Assembly (NCBI GenBank): GCA_031413495.1
Contig: JANOFE010000019.1
Location: 1 to 9,639, forward strand
DNA: 9,639 nt
Reading direction: 5' to 3'
Source: JACMNW01 sp031413495
GTDB lineage: Bacteria > Pseudomonadota > Alphaproteobacteria > Rhodobacterales > Rhodobacteraceae
Made by a program: the position numbers and the translations under genes. The notes beneath the pieces were generated by a model, which saw only the letters and a program-made list of their open reading frames with translations, had not been told where the DNA came from and searched no databases. This document shows positions 6,592 through 9,639 of this stretch, one piece after another; the stretch's first letter is position 1; each line of letters opens with the position of its first letter.

Positions 6592-7685
6592 GCTAGAACC
6601 TGCTCGACTGGCCTGCGTGCCGAAAATGGCATCGTCGGACCACGCCCAAAACGCATCATCAGATCGGGTCTGCGCCCCGGCATCCCCAGCAACGCGGCCA
6701 GATCGTTCCGCAGTTCGGGCACCTCGACCGGCTGGTTCAGAAAGGCGTGTTTCAGCCCTATCGCTGTGGCTTGCAACGCAAATCGCAGGCAGGCACGGCC
6801 TGCCAGTACCCAGTGTTCGGGATCATCCTTGGCGGCCATAAACACCGCCAACCCGACCGATGACGCGATCTGCCGTGCGTATTTCTCATTCTCGGCTTTT
6901 GCCGTTACCGTCCAGTCGAACAGCAAGGGGCCAAGCCAGTCAGGCAAAGCGGGATTGCCGCTTGTGGCGCTGAACAGACCGTCGCCCGTCTGTGCTGCAC
7001 TGCGAGGGTTAAACCGCAGCCAGCTTTTCAATTCGGCAGTAAAGGCCGGATCTTCAAGTTGCGTGGTGTTTCCTGCAATCACCAGATCGCGCAACTGGGT
7101 GATCTGCGCCGGATCGGTCACAAGAACCAGATCGACACCGGGGACGGCAGCAGCGCGGGCCAAAGTTGCGAGATCGACGCTGCTGATGGTGGTGCCATCA
7201 TAGTCGGCACGGGTGCATTGCCGCTTCGGGATGGCGTCACTAAGTGCTATCTGGTCGCTGGCGCCTGAGGTGAAATCAAAGCGGATGCTGCCACCCGTGT
7301 TTGGATCAAACGTTAACGCGCCCGGCTGGCCACGGGATGCGGCGGCAATGGCCAAATTTTCGGCGGCACAGCCAAGGCTTGCGAACAGGTGATGATCGTC
7401 GGGGTCCACAACCGGCGTGCGTCGTGCAAGGTCGGGCAGAAGGGTGATGCTGGCCTTTTCTGCGCGGAATTTCCACGCTTGCGTATTGTGTGCGTTGGCG
7501 GCAAGTGTGGCAAAGCGAACCAGATCGCGCAGTTCAGGGTTTGGCGGAAGCGGCGCACGAAGTGGTGCGAGGTCGAAAGCATAATTGTCCATCGAGCCCA
7601 TGCGCCGATAGCCCGACCAACCCGCCCCAATCAATCCTGCCCCCGCTGCCCCGGCTGCCAACAATAGATGTCTTCTGTCAATCAT
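6588..7685 (-). CDS. Acg-family FMN-binding (nitroreductase-like) protein with Tat signal
   Basis: A 365-residue nitroreductase-fold protein of the Acg type. It begins with a twin-arginine signal (DRRHLLLAAGAAGAGLIGAG, residues 3-22), implying export of the folded, flavin-loaded protein. The FMN-binding segment ANAHNTQAWKFR (63-74) and the stretch TPVVDPDDHHLFASLGCAAE (90-109) match the family pattern. A second conserved region, LAGRACLRFALQATAIGL (294-311), lies near the C-terminus. In Mycobacterium tuberculosis the namesake Acg is induced by hypoxia and nitric oxide through DosR and has been proposed to store FMN rather than reduce nitro-compounds; the role here is inferred only by family. 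ATG 7685 has AGGGG nine bases upstream. It follows the solenoid gene by 36 bases and overlaps the hydrolase gene by four. Confidence 0.88.
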   Translation of the reverse strand: MIDRRHLLLAAGAAGAGLIGAGWSGYRRMGSMDNYAFDLAPLRAPLPPNPELRDLVRFATLAANAHNTQAWKFRAEKASITLLPDLARRTPVVDPDDHHLFASLGCAAENLAIAAASRGQPGALTFDPNTGGSIRFDFTSGASDQIALSDAIPKRQCTRADYDGTTISSVDLATLARAAAVPGVDLVLVTDPAQITQLRDLVIAGNTTQLEDPAFTAELKSWLRFNPRSAAQTGDGLFSATSGNPALPDWLGPLLFDWTVTAKAENEKYARQIASSVGLAVFMAAKDDPEHWVLAGRACLRFALQATAIGLKHAFLNQPVEVPELRNDLAALLGMPGRRPDLMMRFGRGPTMPFSARRPVEQVLA

Positions 7686-7725
7686 GACGCTTGGCCCCTG
7701 TTGGACTGGGTTTCTTGTTGCTCAT
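7678..7725 (-). CDS. possible 15-codon coupling mini-ORF
   Basis: A tiny frame, MSNKKPSPTGAKRHD, starts at an ATG that overlaps the solenoid-gene stop as ATGA and ends eight bases inside the Acg-like gene. This would carry terminating ribosomes across the 36-base gap to the next start. It contains the AGGGG Shine-Dalgarno of the Acg-like gene. The peptide is basic and unlike any known leader. It may be an artefact of the short gap. Confidence 0.25.
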   Translation of the reverse strand: MSNKKPSPTGAKRHD

Positions 7726-8852
7726 ACAGGTTCCGCGTCGCGTCGCAGCAACAGCCCATCGGGCAGTGCAAAAGCGGCCAGCGTGCCGATACCAAGCAGG
7801 GTAAGGGCCAGCACAAAGAACCAACCTGCAATCGGAATCAGCCACGCAAGGCCAGCGACAAACGCCCCAAAGCAGGCCAGCCCGAATTTGCCAAGCAGAG
7901 TCTCGGGTATCATGCGACCAGCGGCAAGCCACAGCCCCACACCCAAAACATAGGAGCCCAGCGCGTAGCCCGCGAAAATCGCCACGACCGTGATCATCAG
8001 CATGATCGGAAGCAGAAATACCCCGATAATCGTAAGCATCAGAACAAATCCCGATCCTGCCAGTGCCGAGGTCACCAGAAACCCCGACCATATCGCGCGG
8101 CCCGGATGCGCCAGCGCCAGTTCACGCCAGCTTTGCACCGCTTTGGGGGCAATCGCGATGACCAGTACCGCAATCAGACCAGAGATTAGAACCCCCATCA
8201 GAAAGCCCGTGACGATCCGCCAGAAAGGCACCTTCACCGGCATCCTGTCGTGCCACGCGCCTTCGTTATAGCTATCGCGTGCTTCAATTTTGACCCGCGC
8301 CGCCGGAGCCACAGTTTCAGGCACGGTGATGCTGTCGGGATCTTCGGCATAAATGGTCAGCGCACCCGCGATGGTTGCCCCGGTTGCAAACACGATGTCA
8401 TCGGCCACCAGCACCACATCGCCCGCGATGGTGCCGTTCAGCGTCAGATCCTCTGCGGTGATCAGCGCATAGCCACCCACGTTGCCGACTGTCACTTCGG
8501 ACCCCGCCGCGCGCAGATTGCCGGTGACCGGCCCAAGCGTCACCTCATAGCCGGTAACCGAGGCATCGCCGCCCACCGGCCCGCTGACCTTGACGCCGTA
8601 GCCTGCCGCAAAAAGATCACCGGCGACAGCCGCATCAACCGCCACCCGCCGTCCGGCCAAATGTGCTGAGCCTGAAACGGGGGCTGCCACCACCACCCGG
8701 TTGCCAGCCATGAACAGGTCTTGAACTGCGGCCCCGTCGAACCGCACCGAAGTGCCGGCCTGATACCGGTCTTGCGCGATGCTGAGCACAGCGTTCTCAG
8801 CAAAGGCCGGGGCGGCGAGCAGGCAGAAGGTCATAATCATTGGGCGCAGCAT
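7722..8852 (-). CDS. secreted beta-solenoid (bactofilin-like) protein with C-terminal membrane domain
   Basis: A 376-residue envelope protein. A cleavable signal peptide (MLRPMIMTFCLLAAPAFA, probable cut after residue 18) is followed by a repetitive region (about 40-170) with a period of 16-19 residues. Typical units are AGDLFAAGYGVKVSGPV, GNLRAAGSEVTVGNV and GDVVLVADDIVFATGATI, the pattern of a right-handed beta-solenoid as in bactofilins. A linker (171-208) leads to a membrane domain with about five helices (starting near 213, 255, 272, 325 and 342). The solenoid would therefore face the periplasm, unlike cytoplasmic bactofilins. Function is unknown; a scaffold or envelope-stress role is possible. 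ATG 8852 has AAGGA eight bases upstream. It is the first gene of the minus-strand run and has an FNR-like box about 63 bases upstream. Confidence 0.75.
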   Translation of the reverse strand: MLRPMIMTFCLLAAPAFAENAVLSIAQDRYQAGTSVRFDGAAVQDLFMAGNRVVVAAPVSGSAHLAGRRVAVDAAVAGDLFAAGYGVKVSGPVGGDASVTGYEVTLGPVTGNLRAAGSEVTVGNVGGYALITAEDLTLNGTIAGDVVLVADDIVFATGATIAGALTIYAEDPDSITVPETVAPAARVKIEARDSYNEGAWHDRMPVKVPFWRIVTGFLMGVLISGLIAVLVIAIAPKAVQSWRELALAHPGRAIWSGFLVTSALAGSGFVLMLTIIGVFLLPIMLMITVVAIFAGYALGSYVLGVGLWLAAGRMIPETLLGKFGLACFGAFVAGLAWLIPIAGWFFVLALTLLGIGTLAAFALPDGLLLRRDAEPV

Positions 8853-9264
8853 GATGGAATTCCTTGCATGTTTGGCCGAAAGCTTGCCTGAGGATTGGAC
8901 GGTACGCCTTGACCTGCATCAGTAAATGGTTTTCGCTAGCAGCATGTCCCGAGCGCACGGCAGCGAAATTCATGCGCCCGCCAATCGTTTTGAGAGCGCG
9001 GCCCGGCTCGTTTCCGGTCACGAATTTTGGTCTGCGACAGACGATTTTCCCGATGTAGCCAAAGCGGTGGCAGCAGCAACTCGTTCGGGATATCGACCGC
9101 CAAACATACCCGCGTCGATGACGGCAATAAGCAACGGCATGACCAACGTTTCTAAGTGATGCTGCCTTGTGGTCGAAATTGAAGGACTCACATCAGCGCC
9201 CTTGGTTTAATAACCGGCTTAGGTTTGAACACTGCGTCGGTTTGCGAAAGGGACGGGGCGGATG
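8853..9264. other. gene-poor region between stress-protein and solenoid genes
   Basis: No convincing gene lies in this 412-base gap. Open frames on both strands (for example 8926-9159 plus and 9021-8797 minus) lack a ribosome-binding site, family similarity or a plausible composition. The part next to 8852 holds the FNR-like box and ribosome-binding site of the solenoid gene. The part near 9205-9230 has overlapping short dyads (GGTT-TAAT-AACC, then AACC-N6-GGTT) that could form alternative small hairpins after the stress-protein gene, without a T-run. Promoters and perhaps decayed sequence are the best reading. Confidence 0.5.
8909..8922 (-). promoter_or_regulatory. FNR/FnrL-type box upstream of the solenoid gene
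   Basis: On the minus strand CTGATGCAGGTCAA matches TTGAT-N4-ATCAA at eight of ten defined positions. With the following bases it forms CTGATGCAGGTCAAGGCG, differing at two of 18 positions from the box at 236-253. The centre lies about 63 bases before ATG 8852. A class II arrangement (centre at -41.5) would put the transcript start near 8874, leaving a 5' leader of about 20 bases, which is plausible, but the matching -10 hexamer (CAAGCT) is poor. Activation by an FNR/Dnr-type regulator under low oxygen or nitric oxide is inferred. Confidence 0.55.
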
Positions 9265-9639
9265 CTAATGTGACAGAAGCACTGGCAGTTCCAGCTCCCG
9301 CAAAATGCCGGTGGTGGCCCCGCCCAATACAAAATCGCGCATCCGGGAATGGCCGAATGCGCCCATCACCATCATGTCAGCCCCGATTTCTTTTGCATGG
9401 TTCTGCAGCACGCGCGCAATCGGATGCCGTTGGCCCTGCACCAGCGCCACCTCCGCTTTTATATTGTGCAAATCAAGATATTCGGCCAATTTCAGGGCCG
9501 GATTTTTCTCGGGCAGGGTTTTTTCGTCAGTCACCACGACAATTGACACAGTTTTGGCAAGCTGCAGAAAATCACGCGAATCCGCAAGCGCACGGGTGGC
9601 GACGCGGCTGCCATCCCAGGCAATCATGACGTGTTGATA
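9265..9639 (-). CDS. universal stress protein (UspA family), C-terminal part, truncated by window edge
   Basis: The C-terminal 124 residues of a universal stress protein; the frame is open through the edge (YQHVMIAWDGS), so the start lies beyond 9639. HVMIAWDGSR is the first strand of a Usp domain, and the preceding residues being in frame suggests a tandem two-domain protein of about 270-280 residues, of which this is the second domain. The nucleotide-loop region VMGAFGHSRMRDFVLGGATT resembles the G-x2-G-x9-G-(S/T) ATP-binding motif, but the last position is Gly, as in many tandem Usps. Usp proteins help cells survive starvation, low oxygen or redox stress. Stop TAG is at 9265-9267. The 412-base gap to the next gene argues for separate transcription. 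Confidence 0.92.
   Translation of the reverse strand, partial: YQHVMIAWDGSRVATRALADSRDFLQLAKTVSIVVVTDEKTLPEKNPALKLAEYLDLHNIKAEVALVQGQRHPIARVLQNHAKEIGADMMVMGAFGHSRMRDFVLGGATTGILRELELPVLLSH

Noticed and set aside
8926..9159. 77-residue plus-strand frame in the gap near the right end
   Set aside because: Composition and sequence look random; no start signals or family similarity.
1..9639. TATCAA at the left edge and TTGATA at the right edge as terminal inverted repeats
   Set aside because: Only six bases, no transposase or target duplication, and they fall on arbitrary window ends; chance.

Overview
This window looks like chromosomal DNA from an alphaproteobacterium, most likely a marine or freshwater Rhodobacterales (Roseobacter-type) species. 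That is inferred from the moderately high GC content, the protein flavour, GTG starts in tightly overlapping operons, and two FNR/FnrL-like boxes of the kind common in that order. No RNA genes, CRISPR array, insertion sequence or recognisable phage gene was seen.

Layout. Positions 1-428 hold no convincing gene: a possible terminator at the left edge, a helically phased 9-bp direct repeat, an FNR-type box and a small inverted repeat. A plus-strand three-gene operon follows (429-3552): a HlyD/MacA-type periplasmic adaptor, a MacB/FtsX-type permease and a LolD/MacB-type ATPase, joined by a 1-nt and a 4-nt overlap. Together they would make a MacAB/DevBCA-like ABC exporter. No outer-membrane factor is present. 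A short convergent gap (3553-3638) carries a hairpin.

The rest is on the minus strand, read right to left. At the right edge (9639-9265) is the C-terminal domain of a universal stress protein whose start lies outside the window. After a gene-poor gap (9264-8853) containing a second FNR-type box comes a six-gene run: a secreted beta-solenoid (bactofilin-like) membrane protein, a Tat-signal Acg-family FMN protein, a membrane-anchored alpha/beta hydrolase, a 73-residue two-helix membrane protein with a C-x3-C loop, a DUF6544-type membrane-anchored protein, and a CPBP/CAAX-protease-like membrane protein broken by a one-base frameshift. Two of the junctions are GTGA overlaps, so much of the run is probably translationally coupled.

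How it may fit together. An 18-bp sequence, CTGATKCAGRTCAAGGCG, lies upstream of the exporter (236-253, plus) and upstream of the solenoid gene (8922-8905, minus). The copies differ at only two positions and each points toward its gene. An Acg-like protein and a universal stress protein, both families tied to hypoxia regulons elsewhere, sit beside these boxes. The working hypothesis is an oxygen-responsive cell-envelope region: an exporter plus a cluster of periplasm-facing or membrane proteins switched on at low oxygen. The gene families are read from the sequence; the shared regulation is inference.
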